Part shown: piece after piece, positions 27,681 through 37,359 of the stretch
Position numbering within the stretch: the stretch's first letter is position 1
Layout of the letters: every line of letters starts with the position of its first letter
Source: CAZTZL01 sp964617625
GTDB taxonomy: Bacteria; Zhuqueibacterota; QNDG01; DSAB01
Direction of reading: 5' to 3'
Assembly (NCBI GenBank): GCA_964617625.1
Contig: CAZTZL010000005.1
Coordinates: 1 to 64,000 of the forward strand
DNA: 64,000 nt
Program-made: the position numbers and the translations under genes
Notes under the pieces: model-generated
The model's input: only the letters and a program-made list of their open reading frames with translations
The model's database searches: none
Told to the model about the DNA's origin: nothing

Positions 27681-27980
27681 ATGTCTTCGGATAAAAACGT
27701 CCTCAAAGTAAGAATTTATGGTGCCGAATATTCTATTCGCGGCCAGGCAGATGCGAATTATATCAAGGCCGTTGCAGAATATGTGGATAAAAAAATGCGC
27801 GAGGTGGATAGTAATTTTCGTGTTGATTCGTCACTTAAAGTAGCCATTTTAGCTTCATTAAATATTGCAGACGAATTGTTTCGTGAACGCGCTGACAAAG
27901 AGGAAATTCGCACACAACTTGAGGACAAAATAAAAGAAATTAATTCTTTAATCGACAGGCAGCTTAAAAATGTAAAATAG
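27681..27980 (+). CDS. zapA: cell division protein ZapA
   Basis: A 99-residue FtsZ-bundling protein with the family pattern: N-terminal beta strand (VLKVRIYGAEYSIRG), then YVDKKMREV and a conserved alanine-rich helix (KVAILASLNIADEL), then a coiled-coil tail. It normally binds the division FtsZ; the genuine division ftsZ is not in this window. The gene precedes rny with a 138-bp gap that may hold RNA structure. Confidence 0.92.
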   Translation: MSSDKNVLKVRIYGAEYSIRGQADANYIKAVAEYVDKKMREVDSNFRVDSSLKVAILASLNIADELFRERADKEEIRTQLEDKIKEINSLIDRQLKNVK

Positions 27981-27987
27981 GTTTATT

Positions 27988-28102
27988 GTCTGTCTTTAAA
28001 AAAAGAAGCATCGGAAAATTTTCCCCGCAGGACAAACGTTTCTTTCAGCCAAGACAGTATTCGGGTTGAATGATCTTTTTTATTCATGAGCGGGGTTTTT
28101 TT
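27988..28102 (+). ncRNA. possible structured RNA or attenuator between zapA and rny
   Basis: CTGTCTT at 27990-27996 pairs with AAGACAG at 28051-28057. GGAAAATTTTCC at 28013-28024 is self-complementary. CCCCGC at 28023-28028 pairs with GCGGGG at 28090-28095, which is followed by seven T residues. The first and last pairings cross, so they would form a pseudoknot or compete as terminator versus antiterminator. 6S RNA often lies after zapA in other bacteria, but this stretch is short for it. Confidence 0.35.
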
Positions 28103-28118
28103 ATAGATTGGAGGTAGT

Positions 28119-29681
28119 ATGGAAACATATGTGTTCGTTATAATTGCTGCTGTAGTTAGTTTGGCGATGTTTTTTATCGGTTGGATTTTAAATGAACGTA
28201 TCGGTCAGGGAAAGGTGGCAAGTGCAGAGAAATTGGCGGAAAAGATTGTTTCTGAAGCTGAAAAAGAAGGTTCAGCTGTAAAGAATCAAAAAATTCTTGA
28301 AGCGAAAGATGAATGGTTCAAGCTTAAGCAAAATTTTGAAAAAGAAACAAGGGTGCAGCGTCAGGATACCGAAAAGCAAAAACGTAAATTGGAACAAAAA
28401 GAAATTGAGTTGGATAAAAGATTGTCCCATTTGAATGAAAAAGAAGGTGAGCTGAAGAAAATTGAACAAAGCCTTAAAGATAAAGCAAGCCATATGCAGA
28501 AAAAAAATGAAGAACTTGACAATATTGTTGCGATCCAAAACGAGCGTCTCGAAAAAATATCCGGAATGTCGCATGAAGAAGCCATTAAAGAATTGAAAGA
28601 GAATTTTCTTTCAAAAGCAAAACAGGATGCTGCTCAAATGGTCAAGGATATCAAGGATCAGGCTCGTCTTTCGGCAAATCGGGAAGCAAAGGAAATTATT
28701 ATTTCATCAATTCAGCGTACCGCTGCTGATCATTCGGCTGAAACAACAGTTTCAGTACTGCAATTGCCCAGCGATGAAATGAAAGGTAGGATTATCGGAA
28801 GAGAGGGCCGTAACATCCGTTCTTTTGAAAATGCAACCGGCATTGATGTGATTGTCGACGATACGCCTGAAGCAGTGATTCTTTCGGGATTTGATCCGTA
28901 TCGAAGGGAAATAGCCAAGAGGGCTCTGGAAAAATTAATTACAGACGGCCGTATTCATCCGGGGCGCATTGAAGAAGTTGTTGAAAAAACAAGAAAAGAG
29001 ATGGAAGAAGCCATTCAGCATCTTGGAGAACAGGCCATGCTTGATACCGGCGTACATGGATTACACCCGGAACTTGTCAAATTACTTGGTAAGTTGAATT
29101 ATCGAACCAGTTACGGGCAAAATGTCCTTCAGCACAGCATTGAGATGGCTTACCTTGCCGGATTAATGGCGAGTGAACTTGGTTTGGATGCCGTCGTCAG
29201 TAAAAGAGCTGCACTTTTGCATGATATCGGAAAAGCAGTAGATAAAAGTGTCGAAGGTACCCATTTCCAGATTGGAGCAGATCTTGCGAAAAAATATGGT
29301 GAAGGTCCTATTGTACAAAATGCGATTGCCTCGCATCATGGTGATATTGAAATGAACACACCCATTTCCGCACTTGTTCAGGCTGCAGATGCCATTTCAG
29401 GCTCAAGGCCGGGAGCAAGACGGGAAACACTCGAAGGGTATGTTAAGCGTTTGGAGAATCTTGAAAAAATCGCTGAATCTTTCAGCGGTGTTTCAAAAAC
29501 ATATGCCATCCAGGCTGGAAGGGAAGTACGTGTTCTCGTACAGCCCGAAAATATCAACGATGCAATGGCGGATCAACTCGCAACAGATATTGCGGAGAAA
29601 ATTCAAAGCGAGATGGAATATCCAGGCCAAATTCGGGTTATTGTTATACGTGAGTATCGCGCAATCGATTATGCGAAATAA
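28119..29681 (+). CDS. rny: ribonuclease Y
   Basis: Membrane-anchored endoribonuclease initiating mRNA decay, 520 residues. An N-terminal TM helix (about 4-24), a long charged coiled coil (about 30-200), a KH domain (about 210-270, with [15 protein letters not shown]) and an HD domain with the metal-binding [11 protein letters not shown] motif are all visible. GGAGG lies 6 nt before the ATG. RNase Y is widespread in Firmicutes and many deep-branching phyla and absent from most Proteobacteria. Confidence 0.96.
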   Translation: METYVFVIIAAVVSLAMFFIGWILNERIGQGKVASAEKLAEKIVSEAEKEGSAVKNQKILEAKDEWFKLKQNFEKETRVQRQDTEKQKRKLEQKEIELDKRLSHLNEKEGELKKIEQSLKDKASHMQKKNEELDNIVAIQNERLEKISGMSHEEAIKELKENFLSKAKQDAAQMVKDIKDQARLSANREAKEIIISSIQRTAADHSAETTVSVLQLPSDEMKGRIIGREGRNIRSFENATGIDVIVDDTPEAVILSGFDPYRREIAKRALEKLITDGRIHPGRIEEVVEKTRKEMEEAIQHLGEQAMLDTGVHGLHPELVKLLGKLNYRTSYGQNVLQHSIEMAYLAGLMASELGLDAVVSKRAALLHDIGKAVDKSVEGTHFQIGADLAKKYGEGPIVQNAIASHHGDIEMNTPISALVQAADAISGSRPGARRETLEGYVKRLENLEKIAESFSGVSKTYAIQAGREVRVLVQPENINDAMADQLATDIAEKIQSEMEYPGQIRVIVIREYRAIDYAK

Positions 29682-29716
29682 AATATAAACGCATCCATTA
29701 ATAAAGGATTGATACA

Positions 29717-30595
29717 GTGGCTGTCATTATAGACGGGAAAAAAGTCGCAGAAGAAATCCGTGAAGAAATCAAGAAAGAGGTCCGGGATTTAAAAAGTCCA
29801 CCAAATCTAACCGTTATCTTGGTGGGGGAGGACCCGGCATCACAGATCTATGTGAAAAATAAAGGCAAAGATTGTGAAAAGGTTGGCATGATTTCCGAGA
29901 CAATAACTTATCCGTCAGATGTTAAGCAATCTGAATTAATGCGATTGATTCAAAAATTAAATGAAAATCCGGATGTTCACGGAATTCTTGTTCAACTCCC
30001 ACTACCGAATCACATCAATGAAAATATAATTATTCAAACTATTTCTCCTGAAAAAGATGTTGATGGTTTTCATCCTATCAATATCGGAAAATTGTTTTCC
30101 GGAGCTAATGATGGATTTGTTCCCTGTACGCCTGCAGGTATTGTGGAGCTTCTGATCCGTTATAACTATCTCCCAGAGGGGAAAAAGGTTGTCATTGTAG
30201 GCAGAAGCAGTATTGTTGGAAAACCGCTGGGACTTCTCCTGTTGCGGAAACAGGAGAAAAGAGGCAATGCAACCGTTACGATCTGCCATTCAAGAACACC
30301 AAACTTAGGTGAGATTACAAAAACTGGGGATATTTTGATCGCAGCTGTCGGTAAACCAGGATTGATTCACAAGGATATGATTAAAAAAGGTGCGGTCGTC
30401 ATCGATGTTGGTGTTAATCGCATTGAGGATGTGTCCTGCACAAAGGGGTATCGTTTTGTTGGAGATGTCTGTTTTAATGAAGTCTCTTTGGTTGCCGATG
30501 CGATTTCACCCGTTCCTGGCGGTGTAGGCCCAATGACCAGGGCATTGCTTTTAAAAAATACAGTCCAGGCATATCGGCAAATAAAAGGAATTTAA
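29717..30595 (+). CDS. folD: bifunctional methylenetetrahydrofolate dehydrogenase/cyclohydrolase
   Basis: Cytosolic one-carbon enzyme interconverting methylene-, methenyl- and formyl-THF. 292 residues starting at GTG 29717 with AAAGGA upstream. Family motifs: the YVKNKGKDCEKVG region with the catalytic lysine, LPLPNHIN, PEKDVDGFHPINIG, the dinucleotide-binding VIVGRSSIVGKPL and PVPGGVGPMT. The stop is 1 nt from the proS start, so the two genes are coupled. Confidence 0.96.
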   Translation: MAVIIDGKKVAEEIREEIKKEVRDLKSPPNLTVILVGEDPASQIYVKNKGKDCEKVGMISETITYPSDVKQSELMRLIQKLNENPDVHGILVQLPLPNHINENIIIQTISPEKDVDGFHPINIGKLFSGANDGFVPCTPAGIVELLIRYNYLPEGKKVVIVGRSSIVGKPLGLLLLRKQEKRGNATVTICHSRTPNLGEITKTGDILIAAVGKPGLIHKDMIKKGAVVIDVGVNRIEDVSCTKGYRFVGDVCFNEVSLVADAISPVPGGVGPMTRALLLKNTVQAYRQIKGI

Positions 30596-30596
30596 A

Positions 30597-32297
30597 GTGA
30601 AATTATCTGAATCATATATACCAACACAAAAAGAAATTCCAACTGACGCGATCATTCCGAGCCATCAATTGATGTTGCGGGCGGGATTGATTCGACCGCT
30701 TGCCTCCGGAGTGTACTCATTTTTGCCGATTGGATGGAAAGTAATGCAAAAAATCATGAGTATCATCCGGGAAGAAATGGATCGAATCGGTGGACAGGAA
30801 TTGCATCTCCCTGTGCTTAATCCGATTGAAATATGGGACGAAACCGGCAGGAATTCTGCTTTTGGAGATGAGATGTTTCGTCTGAAAGATCGCAAGAACA
30901 GAATACTTGCACTGGCTCCAACACACGAGGAAATTATTTGTGATTTGGCAAGAAAATTTATTCGATCTTACAAAGATATGCCTCAGATATGGTATCAAAT
31001 TCAAACCAAATTCCGTGATGAACCAAGACCTCGATCGGGTGTAATTCGAGCAAGACAGTTTTTTATGAAGGATTCATATAGCCTTGATGCCAGTGAAGAG
31101 GGATTAGACAAATCCTACCAGTTGCATGCAGAAGCTTATAAACGAATATTTAATAGGTGCGGTCTTCATTTTCATATTGTCGGTGCATCAAGCGGTTTAA
31201 TGGGGGGGAGTGGTTCTCAGGAATTTATGATGGAATCCGAATATGGAGAAGACACACTTGTTCTTTGTGAAAACTGTAATTATGCCGCAAATATGGAGAT
31301 TGCTCAGTCGGTACCTGAATTAATCACTAGCGAAAAACATGAAATAGAGTACATGCACACACCTGGACAAAAAACAATTGAGGAAGTATCAAAATTCTTA
31401 AAAAAAACACCGGCAGAACTGATGAAATCTCTTCTTTTTTTCTATGAGGATAAACCGGTAATGGTTTTGATTCGCGGTGATCATGAAGTCAACGAATCAA
31501 AACTGCAATCCTATTTGGGTGGCAGTGTACGTTCCGCAAATCCCGATGAAGTCTCAGAAATATGCGGTGCAGAAATTGGATTTATAGGACCCTATTCTAC
31601 CAAGAAAAAAGTTCGTATCATTGCTGATTTGGCTATCCAAAACCAGCATGATCTGATAACCGGTGCAAATCGGATAGATTATCATGTGACAGGCCTGGAA
31701 TTTGGCAGAGATATTCAGCCTGAAGATTATATTGACATTCGAAATGTGCTTTCATATGAAAAATGTACTGTATGTAATGGGAAATTGAAAATTGTTAATG
31801 CCATTGAACTTGGACATATTTTTAAACTTGGGACTAAATATTCCAAAAATATGAAAGCTGGATTTCTAGATACCGATGGTAAAGAACAACCTATTATTAT
31901 GGGAAGTTACGGAATCGGTGTGGAAAGAATCATTGCAGCTTTTATCGATCAGAATAAAGATGAAAAAGGTATTGTATGGGACGTTTCAATTGCACCTTAT
32001 TTGGTACATATTATACCCTTAAAGGTTGATATTCCTGATATTGCCAATGTAGCTCAAAAAATATATAATGAACTCATTAAAAATAAAATCGACACTATTA
32101 TTGATGACCGGAAAGTTTCACCGGGATTTAAATTTAAAGATGCCGAACTTCTGGGTATGCCATATCAAATTATAATTGGAGAAAATTGGATAAAAAATAA
32201 AAAAATTGAATTTAAAGAAAGAAAAACCGGACAAATACTTATAATGAAACCCGACAACCTGATTGAAAAAATAAACGAGCTAAAAGTCAATAAATAA
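30597..32297 (+). CDS. proS: proline--tRNA ligase (bacterial type)
   Basis: Class II synthetase with a GTG start at 30597 and AAAGGAA upstream. 566 residues. Class II motifs are present (FRDEPRPRSGVIRARQFFMKD, split: RDEPRPRSGV and RQFFMKD), and the bacterial INS editing domain is seen at about 230-380 (TPAELMKSLLF, IRGDHEVNE). The C-terminal anticodon-binding domain includes IDDRKVSPGFKFKDAELLG (ends with the usual GMPYQIIIG). Codon use becomes more AT-rich in its 3' part, as in the TPR gene that follows. Confidence 0.95.
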   Translation: MKLSESYIPTQKEIPTDAIIPSHQLMLRAGLIRPLASGVYSFLPIGWKVMQKIMSIIREEMDRIGGQELHLPVLNPIEIWDETGRNSAFGDEMFRLKDRKNRILALAPTHEEIICDLARKFIRSYKDMPQIWYQIQTKFRDEPRPRSGVIRARQFFMKDSYSLDASEEGLDKSYQLHAEAYKRIFNRCGLHFHIVGASSGLMGGSGSQEFMMESEYGEDTLVLCENCNYAANMEIAQSVPELITSEKHEIEYMHTPGQKTIEEVSKFLKKTPAELMKSLLFFYEDKPVMVLIRGDHEVNESKLQSYLGGSVRSANPDEVSEICGAEIGFIGPYSTKKKVRIIADLAIQNQHDLITGANRIDYHVTGLEFGRDIQPEDYIDIRNVLSYEKCTVCNGKLKIVNAIELGHIFKLGTKYSKNMKAGFLDTDGKEQPIIMGSYGIGVERIIAAFIDQNKDEKGIVWDVSIAPYLVHIIPLKVDIPDIANVAQKIYNELIKNKIDTIIDDRKVSPGFKFKDAELLGMPYQIIIGENWIKNKKIEFKERKTGQILIMKPDNLIEKINELKVNK

Positions 32298-32318
32298 ACT
32301 TTCCTTAGGGGGGAAGCT

Positions 32319-33689
32319 ATGACTCCGCAATCAATTTCAAAAATCATCACAGTCAGCCTGGATATTCAAAACTTAAAAAATGACTCATATTTTTTTAATT
32401 TCCCGGGAGAAATAGAAGATCCCGAAATTATTAAACAAAGTGTTTTAAAGATGTATGACACGAAAGTCGGTATTATTGAAGGATTTATTGACAGTGATAA
32501 ATTAATAATTCAATGGTATCCTGAAAATATTAATGAATCAGCAGAATCATTACATAGGGAGGCGACTGTTTTCGCAAAAGAAAAAAAATATGATTTAGCT
32601 ATAGAAAAATGGAAGCAAGCAATATCTATAAATGAAGAAGATGTTGATTATTTATACAAATTAGGATTAATCTATTTTGAAACAAAAAATTATCAAGAAT
32701 CAATCAATTACACAGAAAAAGCAATTCAGATTTGTCCGATTCACTATAAAGCATATTTAATATTAGGAATAGACTGGATCAAATTAAGAAAGTTTGATAG
32801 AGCAGAAAAAAATGTTCTATCAAGTATAAGGTTAAATAAAAATAATCTATTGGCTTATCTAAATTTGGGGGCAATTTACAGCGTACAAAAACAATTCAAT
32901 GAAGCAATTGAGATGTTTAATAAAACAATCGAATTAAATCCATCAGAGAGCAGAGCTTATCTAGGATTGGCAAAGATACAAAGCATGCTAAGCGACGTAG
33001 ACGCAGCGAATAACTATTATCGGAAAGTTATCGAAAAGTCTCCTGGGACCGAAATGGCTGAATATGCAAAACGTTCAATTAAAGCATCCAATTTTGAAGA
33101 TACAACAATTGATAGAACAAAAAACCGGGAAGAATATCTTGCAAAAGGAGTACTATTTTATTTATCCGGTGATTTTGTTAAATCAGAAAATATTTATAAA
33201 AAATACCTTAAAAGCAAACCATCTGACGCTTATGCGTGGTATTTATTGGGAGAGGCAAAACTAAAAAATGGAAATATTGCCGAAGCTTCTGATTGTTTTA
33301 AAAGGGCAGTTAGGTTGAATGCAAAAAAATCACTTTATCTAAAATCACTTGGGATAACATTACATTTAATGGGTAAATCAAATGAAGCAATTGAAGTATT
33401 AAAAAAGACCATTGAAATGGGTAAAAAAGATCCGCTTTGTTATACTTTATATGGAATTAATTTAATGAGAGAAAGAAAATTTGATGAAGCAATACAAAAT
33501 TATAAATTTGCATTTAAAAAAGACCCAAATAATCCTTTGGCAATATATAATATGGCATTGGCATTAATACAAACAAATGAAGGTCATCAAGCTGTAGAAC
33601 TTCTGAAAAAAGTAATTAATTATGAACCATACGCACCAATAAAATCACAAGCAAGAAAGTTAATAAAGACTCTAGAGCAAACAGAATAA
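32319..33689 (+). CDS. tetratricopeptide-repeat protein
   Basis: 456 residues. Residues 1-75 form a non-repeat N-terminal domain I do not recognise. The rest consists of about nine TPR-like helical pairs, for example AYLNLGAIYSVQKQFNEAIE and AYLGLAKIQ. No signal peptide or TM segment is seen, so it is probably a cytoplasmic scaffold. GGGGGGAAG lies before the ATG. It is noticeably more AT-rich than upstream genes and is the last + strand gene before the convergent tRNA-Arg. Function is unassigned. Confidence 0.85.
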   Translation: MTPQSISKIITVSLDIQNLKNDSYFFNFPGEIEDPEIIKQSVLKMYDTKVGIIEGFIDSDKLIIQWYPENINESAESLHREATVFAKEKKYDLAIEKWKQAISINEEDVDYLYKLGLIYFETKNYQESINYTEKAIQICPIHYKAYLILGIDWIKLRKFDRAEKNVLSSIRLNKNNLLAYLNLGAIYSVQKQFNEAIEMFNKTIELNPSESRAYLGLAKIQSMLSDVDAANNYYRKVIEKSPGTEMAEYAKRSIKASNFEDTTIDRTKNREEYLAKGVLFYLSGDFVKSENIYKKYLKSKPSDAYAWYLLGEAKLKNGNIAEASDCFKRAVRLNAKKSLYLKSLGITLHLMGKSNEAIEVLKKTIEMGKKDPLCYTLYGINLMRERKFDEAIQNYKFAFKKDPNNPLAIYNMALALIQTNEGHQAVELLKKVINYEPYAPIKSQARKLIKTLEQTE

Positions 33690-33740
33690 AATATATATGC
33701 ATATAATATATATTATGTATAATTATATTTAAATCTTTTG

Positions 33741-33814
<74 letters not shown>

Positions 33815-33863
33815 AATTTTATGGATTATAAATTATAAAAAATTTAAGATTTTGTCAAATGTT

Positions 33864-36800
33864 TTAATTGCTATTTGATAAATTAATATTAATGATTGAG
33901 GGTGTTGTTGGTGGGGTTTTATCTATATAAATTATTGTATCTCCTTCAATAATGTTTATTCCTGTTCTTCCATTAAGGTCAATTAATATTCCTTCATCAT
34001 ATTTTAAATATCCTTTCCCATCAGCTGTTGTTTTATTGATTACCAATTTACCTAAAAATGTGTTCCCAGGTATTTCGCCTGATACTTCAATCAATGTTTT
34101 TGTTAAATCATTTTCTATAAAAATTAGTGGTGTGGGTACTTTTGAAACGTCTTCAGATGTCGTTATTAAAATGGGTATTTCTGTTTTATTCCATTTCGAT
34201 ATTTCTCCTATATTAATTGTAGCAAATAAATTCTCATTTTTTGGATAAAAACTAACCAGAGTTTGGAACGTTCCTTCTGCGAATTGCATACTTACATTTT
34301 CATTATCATCAACGGAATACACTTTATACCCGTATGGAGTATGATCCATCAAACCTGTATCAATAAAATAAGTTTCTGAAGGCGTTCCTACTTGTTTATT
34401 GTTTCTAAAAATTTTATAATATGCAGCATAGTCTCCGTCATTTGCAATTTTTGGTGCATTCCAATTTATTTCAATGGAATTTGAAGTTTGATTTGGGCTT
34501 GTCAAATTTAAAGGAGGATTTGGGGGAGTGCTATCTCCTTCGTTTTCATTTTCGAATGCACCGATATCGGGTGCCTGACCTATATACGGTAACCCAACAT
34601 TGATACCACGGTCGATCAGTTGACTTGTACTTTGAAGATGATAATCATGATTTGTCGCATCGACAAAGGAAGGATTTAGAGAAACAGAATGTACCCCCTG
34701 CCCTGTGGCCTGGCGAAAAGATTCTACGGTATTGTAATTCACATTGTTGTATCTGATCAGCGGCGTCGAAGAGGAAATATAATTGTTCCCGTCCATTTGC
34801 ATACCAGTTTGGGCATAAGGATATGCATAAAATTGGTAATTTGTGTTATTGATAAATATATTATTCTTAACTGTGGTGTTCTTAACATCTTTTTCCACTC
34901 CTGCCCATATCCAAATACCAAAACCATTATTATCAGCAATAGTATTGTTTATCAGGATATTGTCATCACCAGAATCTTTATACCCATTCCAGTAATCTTC
35001 TTCGCCAGTAATAAAAATTGCATATATGTTATTCCCATAAATAACATTGCGTGAGATTGTATTGTGATTCCCTTGAATCCATATCCCATAATTACTGTTA
35101 TTATAAACATAATTACTGTCCACTATGGATTCTTCATATAGAAGAATAGCTGCATAATACTCACCCGGTATGCCGTCGTGAAACCGGTTCCCGATAATCT
35201 GGTTATATTTTGAGCCGGTCTTGATATCAATACCGTCACCGCAAAACGAAATATCATTGTATCGTATGATATTATAATTACACGGAGAGCCGTCTGGCGG
35301 TGTTGTGTATGCATTGTTGCCAATGTAAACACCTTCCCCATGCACATTGTATATTGTGTTATATTCTACAATATTATGGGTTGCACTGCCGGTACCGCCT
35401 GGTGAATCCGAAATATATATCCCTACTGAAGTTCCCGTAGAGGGTCCGATATCATGAATTTTACATTCCGATATTTTTGAATAGTGATACCGAACTCCAT
35501 TGATTCCTGCCCACATTCCCCCAGTAATCTCCAAACCTCTAAAGTGATAGTATGACATATCGTGAAAATCGATGACTGTCCATGCTCCGGCACCATCAAG
35601 AATGACATGATCCTGATTATGATTTCTGATTGTAATCATATGTCCTTCTGTCCCGGATCGGACAAAATTACTGACAATACCGGTATATGTGCCTGCCATG
35701 ATTTCCAAAGTGTCACCTGGGAATAATTGGCTGACTCCATAATCCACTGTTTTCCATGGATTGTTTAAACTACCTGTATTATTATTATTCCCGTTTGTTG
35801 AAACGTAATATATATGTTGATTTAAAACAGGTTCCTCGTTTTCATTTTCGAATGCACCGATATCGGGTGCCTGACCTATATACGGTAACCCAACATTGAT
35901 ACCACGGTCGATCAGTTGACTTGTACTTTGAAGATGATAATCATGATTTGTCGCATCGACAAAGGAAGGATTTAGAGAAACAGAATGTACCCCCTGCCCT
36001 GTGGCCTGGCGAAAAGATTCTACGGTATTGTAATTCACATTGTTGTATCTGATCAGCGGCGTCGAAGAGGAAATATAATTGTTCCCGTCCATTTGCATAC
36101 CAGTTTGGGCATAAGGATATGCATAAAATTGGTAATTTGTGTTATTGATAAATATATTATTCTTAACTGTGGTGTTCTTAACATCTTTTTCCACTCCTGC
36201 CCATATCCAAATACCAAAACCATTATTATCAGCAATAGTATTGTTTATCAGGATATTGTCATCACCAGAATCTTTATACCCATTCCAGTAATCTTCTTCG
36301 CCAGTAATAAAAATTGCATATATGTTATTCCCATAAATAACATTGCGTGAGATTGTATTGTGATTCCCTTGAATCCATATCCCATAATTACTGTTATTAT
36401 AAACATAATTACTGTCCACTATGGATTCTTCATATAGAAGAATAGCTGCATAATACTCACCCGGTATGCCGTCGTGAAACCGGTTCCCGATAATCTGGTT
36501 ATATTTTGAGCCGGTCTTGATATCAATACCGTCACCGCAAAACGAAATATCATTGTATCGTATGATATTATAATTACACGGAGAGCCGTCTGGCGGTGTT
36601 GTGTATGCATTGTTGCCAATGTAAACACCTTCCCCATGCACATTGTATATTGTGTTATATTCTACAATATTATGGGTTGCACTGCCGGTACCGCCTGGTG
36701 AATCCGAAATATATATCCCTACTGAAGTTCCCGTAGAGGGTCCGATATCATGAATTTTACATTCCGATATTTTTGAATAGTGATACCGAACTCCATTGAT

Positions 36801-37220
36801 TCCTGCCCACATTCCCCCAGTAATCTCCAAACCTCTAAAGTGATAGTATGACATATCGTGAAAATCGATGACTGTCCATGCTCCGGCACCATCAAGAATG
36901 ACATGATCCTGATTATGATTTCTGATTGTAATCATATGTCCTTCTGTCCCGGATCGGACAAAATTACTGACAATACCGGTATATGTGCCTGCCATGATTT
37001 CCAAAGTGTCACCTGGGAAAATTTTGCCTAGACTTTGATTGATATTTCTCCATGGAGCACCATACGAACCATTGCTATTGTCATTGCCATTAGGTGAGAC
37101 ATAGTAGATATTCTGGGCATTTGACTCAGAATTTAAATACATTGATAAAGTCAAGATTAACAACAATATTTTATTCAAGATATGTTCTTTAAAGAGATTT
37201 TTTAGAATTATTTTTGCCAT
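33864..37220 (-). CDS. secreted right-handed beta-helix protein with duplicated domain and Fn3
   Basis: 1118 residues with an N-terminal signal peptide (KILLLILTLSMYLNSESNAQ). Two parallel beta-helix modules of the CASH/NosD or polysaccharide-lyase type follow, each starting YYVS-x-NGN and rich in N-x-I-x-x-N turns. They are followed by a fibronectin type III domain (about 905-985) and a short C-terminal segment ending at DKTPPTTPSI plus 12 residues, where another module would normally begin. Modules at about 68-461 and 500-893 are encoded by identical DNA. As the last gene of the polysaccharide operon it may bind, epimerise or cleave the exported polymer; no catalytic residues can be assigned by eye. 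Confidence 0.88.
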   Translation of the reverse strand: MAKIILKNLFKEHILNKILLLILTLSMYLNSESNAQNIYYVSPNGNDNSNGSYGAPWRNINQSLGKIFPGDTLEIMAGTYTGIVSNFVRSGTEGHMITIRNHNQDHVILDGAGAWTVIDFHDMSYYHFRGLEITGGMWAGINGVRYHYSKISECKIHDIGPSTGTSVGIYISDSPGGTGSATHNIVEYNTIYNVHGEGVYIGNNAYTTPPDGSPCNYNIIRYNDISFCGDGIDIKTGSKYNQIIGNRFHDGIPGEYYAAILLYEESIVDSNYVYNNSNYGIWIQGNHNTISRNVIYGNNIYAIFITGEEDYWNGYKDSGDDNILINNTIADNNGFGIWIWAGVEKDVKNTTVKNNIFINNTNYQFYAYPYAQTGMQMDGNNYISSSTPLIRYNNVNYNTVESFRQATGQGVHSVSLNPSFVDATNHDYHLQSTSQLIDRGINVGLPYIGQAPDIGAFENENEEPVLNQHIYYVSTNGNNNNTGSLNNPWKTVDYGVSQLFPGDTLEIMAGTYTGIVSNFVRSGTEGHMITIRNHNQDHVILDGAGAWTVIDFHDMSYYHFRGLEITGGMWAGINGVRYHYSKISECKIHDIGPSTGTSVGIYISDSPGGTGSATHNIVEYNTIYNVHGEGVYIGNNAYTTPPDGSPCNYNIIRYNDISFCGDGIDIKTGSKYNQIIGNRFHDGIPGEYYAAILLYEESIVDSNYVYNNSNYGIWIQGNHNTISRNVIYGNNIYAIFITGEEDYWNGYKDSGDDNILINNTIADNNGFGIWIWAGVEKDVKNTTVKNNIFINNTNYQFYAYPYAQTGMQMDGNNYISSSTPLIRYNNVNYNTVESFRQATGQGVHSVSLNPSFVDATNHDYHLQSTSQLIDRGINVGLPYIGQAPDIGAFENENEGDSTPPNPPLNLTSPNQTSNSIEINWNAPKIANDGDYAAYYKIFRNNKQVGTPSETYFIDTGLMDHTPYGYKVYSVDDNENVSMQFAEGTFQTLVSFYPKNENLFATINIGEISKWNKTEIPILITTSEDVSKVPTPLIFIENDLTKTLIEVSGEIPGNTFLGKLVINKTTADGKGYLKYDEGILIDLNGRTGINIIEGDTIIYIDKTPPTTPSIININLSNSN
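34541..35723. repeat. 1183-bp direct repeat, copy 1
   Basis: Coincides with 35837-37019 at an offset of exactly 1296 bp (432 codons), with no difference found at either edge or in the shadow reading frames compared between copies. It lies inside the beta-helix gene and encodes its second module. Confidence 0.93.
35837..37019. repeat. 1183-bp direct repeat, copy 2
   Basis: Second copy of the repeat, encoding the first beta-helix module of the protein. Just outside the identical block the two modules are still homologous but clearly diverged (PWRNINQSLGKI versus PWKTVDYGVSQL), so the boundary is abrupt. Confidence 0.93.
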
Positions 37221-37359
37221 TTTTATCTTCTTTTTAATTATTGATCATCCTTGTTCTGATGTATAAATTTGGCAAAAAGTATACCGAATTTTAAAATTAA
37301 TAAAATGTCACTACAAAAATAAATATTTCACAACTGTTAAATTTAAAAATTTCATGATA

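Noticed and set aside
33691..33740. AT-rich palindromic stretch (TATATGCATATA) as terminator or CRISPR-like repeat
   Set aside because: Low-complexity AT sequence without a T-tract or repeated units; no CRISPR array or cas gene anywhere in the window.
34689..36350. Paired + strand frames of 121 codons repeated 1296 bp apart
   Set aside because: They are antisense shadows of the duplicated beta-helix coding sequence, without ribosome-binding sites.
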